A DNA stretch of 37,842 nt from contig JAQBNG010000112.1 in assembly GCA_028288675.1 (NCBI GenBank), forward strand, positions 1 through 37,842, in the 5' to 3' direction. The position numbers and the translations under genes were made by a program. The notes under the pieces are model-generated. The model was not told the origin of the DNA. It saw only the letters and a program-made list of their open reading frames with translations, and searched no databases. Positions 24,769 through 33,025 of this stretch are shown here, in pieces (the first letter of the stretch is position 1; every line of letters begins with the position of its first letter). Source of the DNA: Flavisolibacter sp. (lineage in GTDB: Bacteria > Bacteroidota > Bacteroidia > Chitinophagales > Chitinophagaceae).

Positions 24769-25725
24769 ATGTTTTACCACGTACAGTCTCTTATCAATGA
24801 AATTGTTGCCGACGAACCAGATCCGTCAGCAGCCAACGCACTACAGGAAGGCCTCGGCGGCCAGTTTGGCGAAATGCGCACTATGATGCAATACTTTTTT
24901 CAAAGTATGAATTTCCGTGGAAGTGCTGTTCCTTACCTTGATCTTATACAAGGTGTAGGCACAGAGGAAATAAGTCACGTAGAGCTTATCGGCAAAACCA
25001 TTGCACGGCTTTTAGATGGTGCGCCAGAGTACCACGGCGATAAATTTTCCGCACCGGGTGCAGGTGGCAAAGCCACTATGAATATGGCGAAAGAACAACA
25101 AAACCCTCACCATTTTATTGTAGGTGCGCAAGGTGCACTGCCGGTGGATGCCGCAGGAAATCCCTGGGTTGGCTCCTATGTTCACGACCATGGTAACCTG
25201 GTACTTAACCTGATGGACAACCTGGTATTAGAGGCTACAGGCCGGTTGCAGAAATGCCGTATCTATCAAATGTCGGATAACAAAACATTAAGAGCAACGG
25301 TCGCTTTTTTAATTGTTCGTGATGAAGCGCACCAGGCTGCATTTGCCAAGGCATTAGAGACCTTAGGCGTCGACTGGGGTAAAGTTCTTCCGGTACCCAA
25401 GTTTGATTCATCAAAGTTTCCTGAAGTAAAAAAATTACTTGATGCAGGCTTACACCGTGAACAATATCATTTTAGATTAGACAGTTCGCAGATGGGGCAA
25501 ATATTCAGTGGCGCATCGCCTTTTAATGATGGTACAGAACTAACAACGCTGAAAGAGCCGAGAGAAAGTTATCCTATTCCGATGGCGCCGGAGCGTCCGG
25601 AAGAATTTGCACCAGGTCTTGACCCTGAACTTCAGGCACTGGCTGATGCGATGACCGAATTCAAGGACAACCTTTTGAATCCGAAAAAAAAGTCTGTTCC
25701 TTCAAAAGGTAAAAAAGGGATATAA
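24769..25725 (+). CDS. Manganese catalase
   Basis: The 318-residue protein is a non-haem dimanganese catalase that disproportionates hydrogen peroxide to water and oxygen, probably in the cytoplasm. All expected metal ligands are seen: E35 (GEMRTMMQYFFQS), E67 and H70 (TEEISHVEL), E155 (NLVLEATGRL) and H188 (VRDEAHQAAFAKA). The four-helix-bundle core covers about 1-200 and the C-terminal part (about 215-318) is the usual beta-rich and extended tail, ending in a lysine-rich stretch (PKKKSVPSKGKKGI). The length fits the family. The start ATG has no better alternative. A DUF3606 gene upstream and a small exported protein downstream make a stress-tolerance setting likely. Confidence 0.96.
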   Translation: MFYHVQSLINEIVADEPDPSAANALQEGLGGQFGEMRTMMQYFFQSMNFRGSAVPYLDLIQGVGTEEISHVELIGKTIARLLDGAPEYHGDKFSAPGAGGKATMNMAKEQQNPHHFIVGAQGALPVDAAGNPWVGSYVHDHGNLVLNLMDNLVLEATGRLQKCRIYQMSDNKTLRATVAFLIVRDEAHQAAFAKALETLGVDWGKVLPVPKFDSSKFPEVKKLLDAGLHREQYHFRLDSSQMGQIFSGASPFNDGTELTTLKEPRESYPIPMAPERPEEFAPGLDPELQALADAMTEFKDNLLNPKKKSVPSKGKKGI

Positions 25726-25904
25726 CTTCTAAAAAATTATACTACTTGTCCAAATTGATAAGGAGCATACTTCTTTTATTCTGGCTTGACATGAAGCTGA
25801 TAAAAAGTGATATTATAAAGAATAATTCAGCGAAGACTCACTAGATAAACATCGCACAAAGAAGGTAAGATTAGTAATGCTATTTCTTAATTAAAACAAA
25901 TCAA

Positions 25905-26144
25905 ATGAAAAAGGTAATTAAATCTCTGGCAGTATTTGCATTGACAGCAACTTTGGGTCTTACAAACCCTGTAGCGGCGCAAACAACAGGCGACAACACA
26001 ACAACATCAACAACCGCAGCGGATGATAATAAGGATGATAGTGGAAAATGGGGTTTAGCCGGACTTTTAGGCTTACTTGGTCTTATTGGACTAAAAGGAA
26101 AAGACAGGGATAATCATAACAACAGAAATACTACAAACCGGTAA
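25905..26144 (+). CDS. Small exported WGxxGxxG-type protein
   Basis: The 79-residue precursor has a signal peptide of about 25 residues (KKVIKSLAVFALTATLGLTN then VAAQ). The mature part is short: an acidic Thr/Asp-rich linker, then WGLAGLLGLLGLIGLKGKDR. This matches the WGxxGxxG sorting-like motif followed by a basic tail, as in CTERM-type or anchor segments of small exported proteins. The glycine/leucine helix could insert in the membrane. Function is unknown. It has its own leader of about 180 bases and ends before a strong terminator, so it is probably a monocistronic gene. Confidence 0.75.
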   Translation: MKKVIKSLAVFALTATLGLTNPVAAQTTGDNTTTSTTAADDNKDDSGKWGLAGLLGLLGLIGLKGKDRDNHNNRNTTNR

Positions 26145-26171
26145 GAAGAGGTAAACAGGTAGTGATATTTT

Positions 26172-26209
26172 AGGCTCTTGTTCATAAAGTTTATTGTGAA
26201 CAAGAGCCT
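26172..26209. terminator. Strong rho-independent terminator between convergent genes
   Basis: AGGCTCTTGTTCA and TGAACAAGAGCCT form a perfect 13-bp stem with a 12-base loop, followed by TTATTATTAT on the plus strand. It ends the WGxxG-type gene. It is probably bidirectional, because the RND pump gene converges 100 bases away. Confidence 0.85.
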
Positions 26210-26309
26210 TTATTATTATCAACCATTTAATTTTATAAATAAAAAAGCGATCACTATATAATTTGGTTTGATTGAATTTTTTAGATGCCAATCTTAAATT
26301 ATAAATCCC

Positions 26310-29300
26310 TCAAAGATTATTCTCAACAATTGCCTTATCAATTTCACTGTCGTTCTTTGCCTGTTCCTGTGCTGCTTTTAACCGCTTACCATACGACAGG
26401 CGGCTGATTAATACAAATAATACCGGAACAACAAATATTGCCAGCGTGGTGGCTGCAATCATTCCGCCAAATACGGTCCAGCCAATTGTACGGCGGCTTT
26501 CAGCGGCAGCACCACTGGCTAATGCTAATGGAAGTACACCTAATATAAACGCCAGTGAAGTCATTACAATAGGGCGTAAGCGAAGGCGCACTGCTGATAT
26601 GGTAGCTTGTATCAAATCAACGCCGCTATCCACTCTTTCCTTGGCATATTCTACAATCAAAATGGCATTTTTTGCGGCCAGCCCAATTAACGTTATCAAT
26701 CCTATCTGCGCATAAATATTATTAGTAAGGCTTGGAATGAAAGTGAGGGTAAGAATAGAACCCAACGCACCGATGGGTACAGCAAATAATACCGAAAAAG
26801 GAATGGTCCAGCTCTCGTATAACGCAGCAAGAAAAAGAAAAACAAATACAAGCGATAAGGAAAAAATAAGTACAGAGCTATTGCCTGCTTTTATCTCTTC
26901 GCGGCTAAGACCTGAAAATTCATAACCATATCCGGCAGGTAAGTTTTGTGCCGCTACTTCCTTTAAAGCTTCTATGGCTTGTCCACTGCTGAAGCCCGGT
27001 TTTGCAGATCCATTTATTTCTACCGAACGGTAAATATTATAGTGCGAAATAAGCGACGGACTTTCTACTACCGTAGTTGTGATCAACGAACTTAAAGGAA
27101 CCATGCCTCCCGTTCCATTTTTTACATAATACCGGTTAAGTTGTTCTAAAGAAGAACGATAGGTGCTATCAGCCTGCGCTACCACCCTGAAGTTGCGGCC
27201 GTAAAGGCTTATATCATTTACATAACTGCTGCCGAGTAAGGTAGAAAGCGTTGCGTAAACAGCGGTTATATTAACATTCAATTGCTTTGCTTTTTCACGG
27301 TCAACTTCTACACGGTACGATGGCGTACGGGCATTAAAGAAGGTGTAGGCCATTGCAATTTCCGGACGCTGGTTTACCGCCGCTAAAAACTTTTGCGACA
27401 CTGCTTCAAACTGCTTGATATTATCGGTGCTGGTAGTTTGCTGCAACACAAATGAAAATCCGGAGGACTGTCCAAGCCCTGGAATAGCCGGTGGTGTAAT
27501 GGCTAATATTCTTGCCTCTTTAATGTCGGCAGTTGCCTTGGTTATCTTAGCTAAAACACTTTGTGCGTTGTGCTCTGTTCCTTCTCGCTGATCCCAGGGC
27601 TTTAAGCTGACAAATAAAGTTCCTGCATTGGTTTTACTGGAGAAGTTGATAATGTTCAACCCTGCTAATCCACCCACTACTTTTACTTCAGGAATACTGC
27701 GTATCCTGCCGGCAATTGTTTTTAGCATTGCAATGCTGCGGGTGGTAGATGTCGCTTCAGGCATCTCGTAAGTAACAAACATGCGGCCTTCATCTTCGGT
27801 AGGTATAAAACCCGATGGTTTGTTTTTAAAGAGAAAGAAAAGACCTACAAAAAGCACTGCCATCATTACTAAAACGTAAGGCGTTTTTCGTATCCATTGT
27901 GCAACGCCTTTACTATAAGATAAGGTGAGGCGGTTAAACTTATTATTAAAGCCGGCGAAGAATTTTTCCAGCCAGTTTTTCTTTTGTCCTTCTTCTTTTG
28001 AAGGACGCAGCATAATGGAGCAAAGGGCCGGTGTTAACGACAAGGCTACAAAAGCGGAGATGAGTACCGATACAGCGATAGTAATGGCAAACTGCTGGTA
28101 TAATCTTCCTACGATGCCCGGTATAAAACCTACCGGTACAAATACCGCGGCAAGGATCAATGCAATGGCGATCACCGGCCCTGAGATGTCTCTCATTGCG
28201 GCACGGGTAGCATCCTTCGGCGACATTTTATTATGGTCAATATAATGCTGAACTGCTTCTACCACCACGATGGCATCATCTACCACAATACCGATTGCTA
28301 ATACAAAGGCGAAAAGAGTCAATGTATTAATGGTAAACCCAAAAGGAATAAAGAAGATAAAAGTACCGATCAGCGAAACGGGTATCGCCAGCACGGGAAT
28401 CAATGTTGCCCGCCAGTTTTGTAAAAACAGGAACACTACGATAACTACTAAAGCCAATGCTTCAAGCAGGGTTATTATTACTTCTTTAATTGATGTTTTT
28501 ACCACTGATACGGTTTCAAGCGGCACTAGGAAATCTATGTCATTGGGAAAAGTTTTTCTTGCTTCCTCCAATGCTTTCATTAAACCATCATATGTATCCA
28601 AAGCATTGGCGCCAGGGGCCTGGTAAACAAGTAAGAAAGAAGCGGGCTTGCCATTTACGAAGCTGTTGCTGTTATAATCAAAAACACCAAGTTCTACGCG
28701 GGCCACATCTTTTAAATAAACAAGGCTGCCTGTTGTTGATGAATTGCGGACTATAATATTCTCAAACTGTTCCCTTGAATTAAGACGGCTGTTGGTAAGC
28801 ACACTGTATTCAAAGCTTTGCTCGGCAGGTTGCGGATTAGCGCCAACGGTACCCGCAGCTACCTGCAGGTTTTGTTCGGTTAGCGCACCTGTAATATCTG
28901 ATGGTGCAAGGCTTAGTGCTGCCAGCTTTTCAGGGTTCAGCCAGATGCGCATACTAAAGTCGCTTGCCCTTGAAATAATATCGCCGACACCAGGTACCCG
29001 TTGCAGCGCATCTTTCATGTAAATGCTGGTGAAGTTGCCAATGAACTTTGCATCATGTGTGCCATTGGGCGAATAAAACGCAAGCGCTACCATCACACTC
29101 GGGTTTCTTTTACGCACCGTAAGTCCTAAGCGTTTTACGGCATCAGGCAAAGATGGCTGCGCTACACTTACGCGGTTTTGCACATCAAGCGTAGCGATAT
29201 TAATATCAGTGCCTACTTTAAAAGTAGCGGTGATGGAACTTTGTCCGCTGGATGTGCTGCCACTTGAGATAAAGTCCATACCCGGTGAGCCATTCACCTG

Positions 29301-29504
29301 TGTTTCAATAGCGGTTGTTGTGGTCTGCTCAACGGTTTCCGCATCGGCACCGGTAAAGTTGCCGGCGATGGAAACAGTTGGTGGCGTGATGTCGGGATAT
29401 TGTGCAACCGGCAGGGTAAGCATAGCAATGATGCCTACTAAAACAATCACGATTGAAATAACGATTGCCGTTACCGGACGTTTGATAAAAGTTTCTGCGA
29501 TCAT
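26310..29504 (-). CDS. RND multidrug efflux pump, HAE1/AcrB type
   Basis: The 1064-residue inner-membrane pump uses the proton gradient to expel drugs, bile-like or other amphiphilic compounds through the outer membrane. It starts MIAETFIKRPVTAIVISIVI with the first helix. The porter domain follows with AQYPDITPPTV, and the second and third helix groups after about 335. The proton-relay aspartates D409 and D410 lie in GIVVDDAIVVVEAVQ. A second half repeats the architecture (from about 535, with GFIPTEDEGR) and ends with GLAAKNAILIVEYAKE and GWTVFGGMIAATTLAIF. Length and motifs fit AcrB and MexB. The gene is third in the tolC-adaptor-pump operon, 34 bases after the adaptor stop. The substrate range is not predictable. 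Confidence 0.96.
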   Translation of the reverse strand: MIAETFIKRPVTAIVISIVIVLVGIIAMLTLPVAQYPDITPPTVSIAGNFTGADAETVEQTTTTAIETQVNGSPGMDFISSGSTSSGQSSITATFKVGTDINIATLDVQNRVSVAQPSLPDAVKRLGLTVRKRNPSVMVALAFYSPNGTHDAKFIGNFTSIYMKDALQRVPGVGDIISRASDFSMRIWLNPEKLAALSLAPSDITGALTEQNLQVAAGTVGANPQPAEQSFEYSVLTNSRLNSREQFENIIVRNSSTTGSLVYLKDVARVELGVFDYNSNSFVNGKPASFLLVYQAPGANALDTYDGLMKALEEARKTFPNDIDFLVPLETVSVVKTSIKEVIITLLEALALVVIVVFLFLQNWRATLIPVLAIPVSLIGTFIFFIPFGFTINTLTLFAFVLAIGIVVDDAIVVVEAVQHYIDHNKMSPKDATRAAMRDISGPVIAIALILAAVFVPVGFIPGIVGRLYQQFAITIAVSVLISAFVALSLTPALCSIMLRPSKEEGQKKNWLEKFFAGFNNKFNRLTLSYSKGVAQWIRKTPYVLVMMAVLFVGLFFLFKNKPSGFIPTEDEGRMFVTYEMPEATSTTRSIAMLKTIAGRIRSIPEVKVVGGLAGLNIINFSSKTNAGTLFVSLKPWDQREGTEHNAQSVLAKITKATADIKEARILAITPPAIPGLGQSSGFSFVLQQTTSTDNIKQFEAVSQKFLAAVNQRPEIAMAYTFFNARTPSYRVEVDREKAKQLNVNITAVYATLSTLLGSSYVNDISLYGRNFRVVAQADSTYRSSLEQLNRYYVKNGTGGMVPLSSLITTTVVESPSLISHYNIYRSVEINGSAKPGFSSGQAIEALKEVAAQNLPAGYGYEFSGLSREEIKAGNSSVLIFSLSLVFVFLFLAALYESWTIPFSVLFAVPIGALGSILTLTFIPSLTNNIYAQIGLITLIGLAAKNAILIVEYAKERVDSGVDLIQATISAVRLRLRPIVMTSLAFILGVLPLALASGAAAESRRTIGWTVFGGMIAATTLAIFVVPVLFVLISRLSYGKRLKAAQEQAKNDSEIDKAIVENNL

Positions 29505-29538
29505 GAGAAGAATTTACTATAATGGAAAAGGGTACTGC

Positions 29539-30660
29539 CTACTTTTTCTGCGCTTGAGCAGCCGGTAGCGCTGTAGTTATCACCGAACCCTGACGGAGGT
29601 TTTGTACACCTTCTACAACTATTTTTTCGCCGCTTTTTAAGCCGCTCCTGATGATAACATTGCCGCCCAATTGCTGCCCTATCTCCACCTTGCGTTGCGT
29701 AACCTTGCTGCTGTCGCCTACCACGTAGGTAAAGTATTCACCTAATTGTTCTGTAACGGCTTTAAACGGAATAAGAACGGATGTTGCCTTGTTGTTTCCG
29801 GCCACTCTGAGTGTTCCGTTCATGCCCGATTTCAGCATGCCTTTTTTGTTGGGAAAAACAAGCCTTGTTTTAATGGTTCCTGTCTGCGGATCAACAGCCC
29901 GGTCTATCAAATAGATCTTACCTGTTTCGCTATAAGTGTCAGCGCCAAAGGCCAGGGTGAATGTTGAATCTCCGGGCCCTGTTTTTTGCTGCTGCAACTG
30001 TGTAAAACGAAAGATTTCTTTTTGGTCAATGTTCACATCAACAGCGATAGGGTCATCGGTGGAAACCGTATTGAGAATGGTTTGCCCTGCTACGACAGCG
30101 GTTCCTTTTTTTACACCTGAAATACCGATAGTTCCCGTGAAGGGAGCGGTTATCACGGCAAAGCCAACATTGGCTCTCACGGCTGATACACCCGCTTTTG
30201 AAGCAGCTACTTGCTTTTTTGCAGCTTCCAATGCGGCATCTGCATAATCCACTTGTTGTGTAGCAATGGCATCATGCTTTTGTAACTCATGGTAACGGTC
30301 TGCATCCTTTTGCGCTTTCATTAAATTAGTTTCCTGCACCTGCTGGTTCGCCTGCGCCTGTTGCAGGTTGGCGTTGTAAACCTGTTGGTCAATGCTATAC
30401 AGTCTTTGTCCCTTTCTTACCTTATCGCCATCTTTAAAAAACACACCGGTGATATAACCGTTTACCTGGGCTGTTAACTTTATTTCATTCAATGCTGTTA
30501 CGGTTGCAGGATATTCATCATGAACAACTGCCGTAGTATCTTTTACCGTAATGACTGTAACCGAAACCGGGGGCGGTGCTTTTTGTTGCGGCGCCTCTTG
30601 CTTGCCACCACAGGAAGCTAATAAAGCAACTGCTGCAATGCTTATATAAATCTTTGACAT
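29539..30660 (-). CDS. RND efflux periplasmic adaptor lipoprotein
   Basis: The 373-residue membrane-fusion protein links the pump to the TolC-like channel. A lipobox LLASC places the lipidated cysteine at C17. I chose the ATG at 30660 over an upstream frame because it gives this lipoprotein signal. The mature part has a lipoyl half-motif (EIKLTAQVNGYITGVFFKDG), a coiled-coil hairpin at about 95-165 (rich in Q, K and A), the second lipoyl half (FAVITAPFTGTIGISGVKKG), beta-barrel and membrane-proximal domains (VEIGQQLGGNVIIRSGLKSG). A poly-lysine end closes the chain. It is transcribed after the TolC gene with a gap of 203 bases that contains a strong hairpin. Confidence 0.94.
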   Translation of the reverse strand: MSKIYISIAAVALLASCGGKQEAPQQKAPPPVSVTVITVKDTTAVVHDEYPATVTALNEIKLTAQVNGYITGVFFKDGDKVRKGQRLYSIDQQVYNANLQQAQANQQVQETNLMKAQKDADRYHELQKHDAIATQQVDYADAALEAAKKQVAASKAGVSAVRANVGFAVITAPFTGTIGISGVKKGTAVVAGQTILNTVSTDDPIAVDVNIDQKEIFRFTQLQQQKTGPGDSTFTLAFGADTYSETGKIYLIDRAVDPQTGTIKTRLVFPNKKGMLKSGMNGTLRVAGNNKATSVLIPFKAVTEQLGEYFTYVVGDSSKVTQRKVEIGQQLGGNVIIRSGLKSGEKIVVEGVQNLRQGSVITTALPAAQAQKK

Positions 30661-30777
30661 ACTTGATTGTTGGTTAGTTTTTATAATGATGTTACGTTTC
30701 GTTGTTAAAATGAAAGCCCTTTTTTTGAACCAAACGGACGGTGGTACTATCTGCTTTAGTTGCACAGTTTATGCTGA

Positions 30778-30809
30778 GCATCCGAAGTACACTCTTGTAC
30801 TTCGGATGC
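30778..30809. other. Perfect 13-bp hairpin between tolC-like and adaptor genes
   Basis: GCATCCGAAGTAC and GTACTTCGGATGC pair perfectly around the loop ACTCTT. Neither strand has a T-run after the stem, so this is not a classical terminator. Within the operon it may set mRNA stability or be a dispersed palindromic element. The string ACTCTTGTAC recurs at 35569-35578 before the aldolase gene. Confidence 0.6.
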
Positions 30810-30863
30810 GCTATTCGGCAAAGTAAAAATTCACTACTCTGTTTTTTTCAGGTTATAAATGAT

Positions 30864-32177
30864 TTAATAAGCAATTAATCCAAGTGCTCTTTGTGCATCT
30901 ATCTTGCTGGAAAGCACCTGGTACAAGGCGTTAAAATAATTGATCTGCGCTGTGCGTAAATCTGTTTCAGAAGTAATGACTTCAAGATAAGTTTTAATGC
31001 CGGCCCTGTACTGCAACTGAATCACATCATATACCTCCTGCGCCAGGTCCACATTTGCCTTTGATGCCCTGTAATTTGCCAGGGCCCCTTTATAGTTCGC
31101 TAAGGCCGTTGCATATTGACTGTTGCCGGTATTGGTAAAATTGACAACATCTAAATCGAGCCGTGTTACCTGTAATTCTGCAGCCCTGATATTTGCTTTT
31201 CTCCGGCCTCCCTGGAAGATGGGAATACCCGCAGTAAGCCCTATGAAAGAATTGGGATAATTAGCGCCATACAATTTGCCAATATCATTATTCAGGTAAT
31301 TGAAATTATAACCTCCATTGGCTGCTATGTTTGGTAAAAAAGAGTTTTTCTGATACGTAACATTGGCCCGCTGAAGCCTTGTTTGTGTGGACAGTTGCTG
31401 GTACTCTATCCTTCTTGAAATATCAAGCCCCTGCAGCGTATCAAAGGCAACTTCTCTTTCCAATTTAAGACTGTCATATACAACCTGCAGTGGCGCTGCA
31501 ACCGGGTAACCCATCAGGCTTTTCAGGTATTCTAATTTAGCAATTAACGCGGCTGCGTTTGATTGCCTGCCGGCTGTTGTATTATTAAGTGTTATCTGTG
31601 CCCGCTTATAATCTGTTTTATCCACTACACCGGCCTGGTAACGATAATAGGCATCGTTCAGACTTTTCTGTAACCGGGCTATGTTTTCATCAGCCACTTT
31701 TATTTGTTGGCCCGTAGTAAGAATATCATAAAACGCCTTGCTGACATTTACCGTGATATCAATTTTACTTGCTGCCGTATTCTGCCTTGCCTGTAACCGT
31801 ACTTCTCCCTGTGTACGGTTGGCTAATAAAACATCGCGGTTAAATATGTTCTGTGTTAAGGACAGTTGCCCTAACGAGGTATTACTTACACCAACCGGTG
31901 TAGCTACACCATTAAAAAAGCTGGTTGATCGCTGAAAGTTATGCTGCAGGCTATAGTTAAACCCAATTTGCGGGTACCAGTCGGCCAGCCTGCTGCGAAT
32001 GTTATAATCGGTAATGCGTTCATCAATCTGTGCCTGTTCCACTATTGGCTGATGCGTTAGTGCATATTGAATACATTGCTCTAACGTAGCAGCAGGCAAG
32101 AGAGAATCTGTTGCACGCTGGCTATGTGCTTGTACAATAATGGTAAACAGCAGAAGTGAAATGGCAGTTCTTCTCAT
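30864..32177 (-). CDS. TolC-family outer-membrane efflux channel
   Basis: The 437-residue protein has a signal peptide ending near QAHSQ (about residue 19). Two long helical repeats with conserved TolC features follow: LEQCIQYALTHQPIVEQAQ near the start, YPQIGFNYSLQ, LSLTQNIFNRD, then YKRAQITLNNTT in the first half. LPNIAANGGYNF, GLTAGIPIFQGGRRKANI and YRAGIKTYLEVITSETDL mark the second half. The length fits the family. It should form the trimeric outer-membrane exit duct for the adaptor and pump encoded downstream. It is first in the operon and divergent from the TetR gene, so the 120-base gap should hold its promoter and operator. Confidence 0.93.
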   Translation of the reverse strand: MRRTAISLLLFTIIVQAHSQRATDSLLPAATLEQCIQYALTHQPIVEQAQIDERITDYNIRSRLADWYPQIGFNYSLQHNFQRSTSFFNGVATPVGVSNTSLGQLSLTQNIFNRDVLLANRTQGEVRLQARQNTAASKIDITVNVSKAFYDILTTGQQIKVADENIARLQKSLNDAYYRYQAGVVDKTDYKRAQITLNNTTAGRQSNAAALIAKLEYLKSLMGYPVAAPLQVVYDSLKLEREVAFDTLQGLDISRRIEYQQLSTQTRLQRANVTYQKNSFLPNIAANGGYNFNYLNNDIGKLYGANYPNSFIGLTAGIPIFQGGRRKANIRAAELQVTRLDLDVVNFTNTGNSQYATALANYKGALANYRASKANVDLAQEVYDVIQLQYRAGIKTYLEVITSETDLRTAQINYFNALYQVLSSKIDAQRALGLIAY

Positions 32178-32236
32178 AATAAAATCTGGTTCGGTTTATA
32201 GCAGCAAGCGTAAGAATAATACAATCCAAGAGGGGA

Positions 32237-32283
32237 CGTTTTAAAACGAAAAGCAAAGTAAATGAAAAGTGAATAATTATTCA
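32237..32283. promoter_or_regulatory. Two perfect palindromes in the divergent efflux/tetR promoter region
   Basis: CGTTTTAAAACG (32237-32248) and TGAATAATTATTCA (32270-32283) are perfect 12- and 14-base palindromes 21 bases apart, between the TolC gene and the TetR gene. TetR-type repressors usually bind such sites in the divergent region they share with their pump operon. The assignment is inference; AT-rich palindromes also occur by chance. Confidence 0.5.
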
Positions 32284-32297
32284 TTTAAATTTGCGCC

Positions 32298-32873
32298 TTG
32301 AGAATAAAAGACGAGTCGAAAACGGACCTGATTTTTAAAGCCACACTTAACTTAGTGAAAGAACGGGGGCTGGCCGGTATTACCATGAATGATATTTCAA
32401 AAGCCGCTTCCATAGCCACCGGGACTTTATACATTTATTTCAAAAACAAGGAAGAACTGATTAAGGCTTTGTTTTTAGAGTGCAGAACCGTATCGGTGCA
32501 ACACTATTTTGCAGGCCTGCAGGAGATATCTTCTTTTGAAGGAAGGATGAAAAGATTGTTCATCAATATTATCACTTATAAGATCGCTTTTTTTGAAGTC
32601 TCCGCTTTTTTGGAACAGTCATATCACTCGCCCTTTGTTTGCATTGCCGACCTTAAAAAAAAGGAGAAAGCACTAAAACCTTTATTCGCTCTTGTAAAAG
32701 AAGGAATAGAGGCCGGTAAGTTGAAAAATGCAGATGAGGAGTTGATCATTTCTTACCTTTTTGGAATTATTCATGAGATGGTTAAGAAGACGTATTTCTC
32801 CGGTAAGAAGTTATCTCCCGAAACCATTGAGCAACTTTATGACATGTTTTGGGATGGGGTAAGGCGGCAGTAG
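32298..32873 (+). CDS. TetR/AcrR-family transcriptional regulator
   Basis: The 191-residue protein has an N-terminal TetR helix-turn-helix at about 8-55 with LIFKATLNLVKERGLAGITM, NDISKAASIATGTLYIYFKN and KEELIKALF. A variable helical ligand-binding and dimerisation domain follows (about 60-191). The only start that keeps the whole HTH is TTG at 32298-32300; the next ATG lies in the recognition region. TAAATTTG at 32286-32293 fits the -7 consensus, but no TTTG lies about 19 bases upstream. It is divergent from the RND operon and probably represses it until a toxic compound binds. The C-terminal domain gives no ligand clue. Confidence 0.9.
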   Translation: MRIKDESKTDLIFKATLNLVKERGLAGITMNDISKAASIATGTLYIYFKNKEELIKALFLECRTVSVQHYFAGLQEISSFEGRMKRLFINIITYKIAFFEVSAFLEQSYHSPFVCIADLKKKEKALKPLFALVKEGIEAGKLKNADEELIISYLFGIIHEMVKKTYFSGKKLSPETIEQLYDMFWDGVRRQ

Positions 32874-32953
32874 AAGAGAGGGAACATATCGAACAGATGA
32901 ACAAGGAACAGATGAATGATAAAGTGAACAGCAATACAAGAACATCCCAATGT

Positions 32954-32976
32954 AGGGACATGCTCCCGGCATGTTC
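32954..32976. other. Small hairpin between tetR and the rhamnose regulator
   Basis: ACATGC and GCATGT pair around TCCCG, with a flanking G-T pair, in a context starting TGTAGGGACATG. It lies between two convergent genes and may be a weak terminator or a copy of a dispersed GTAGGGAC palindrome. Near 32892-32917 the string GAACAGATGAA occurs with a near copy. Nothing else is seen in the 150-base gap. Confidence 0.35.
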
Positions 32977-33025
32977 TAAAAACTGAAATAGGTTATGCTT
33001 TATGAATTAACAACAGTTCATTAAA

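Noticed and set aside
25740-25753. TACTACTTGTC, an 11-base match to the reverse complement of part of the operator at 1388-1411
   Set aside because: The match covers the spacer and one half-site only and forms no palindrome here; probably chance.
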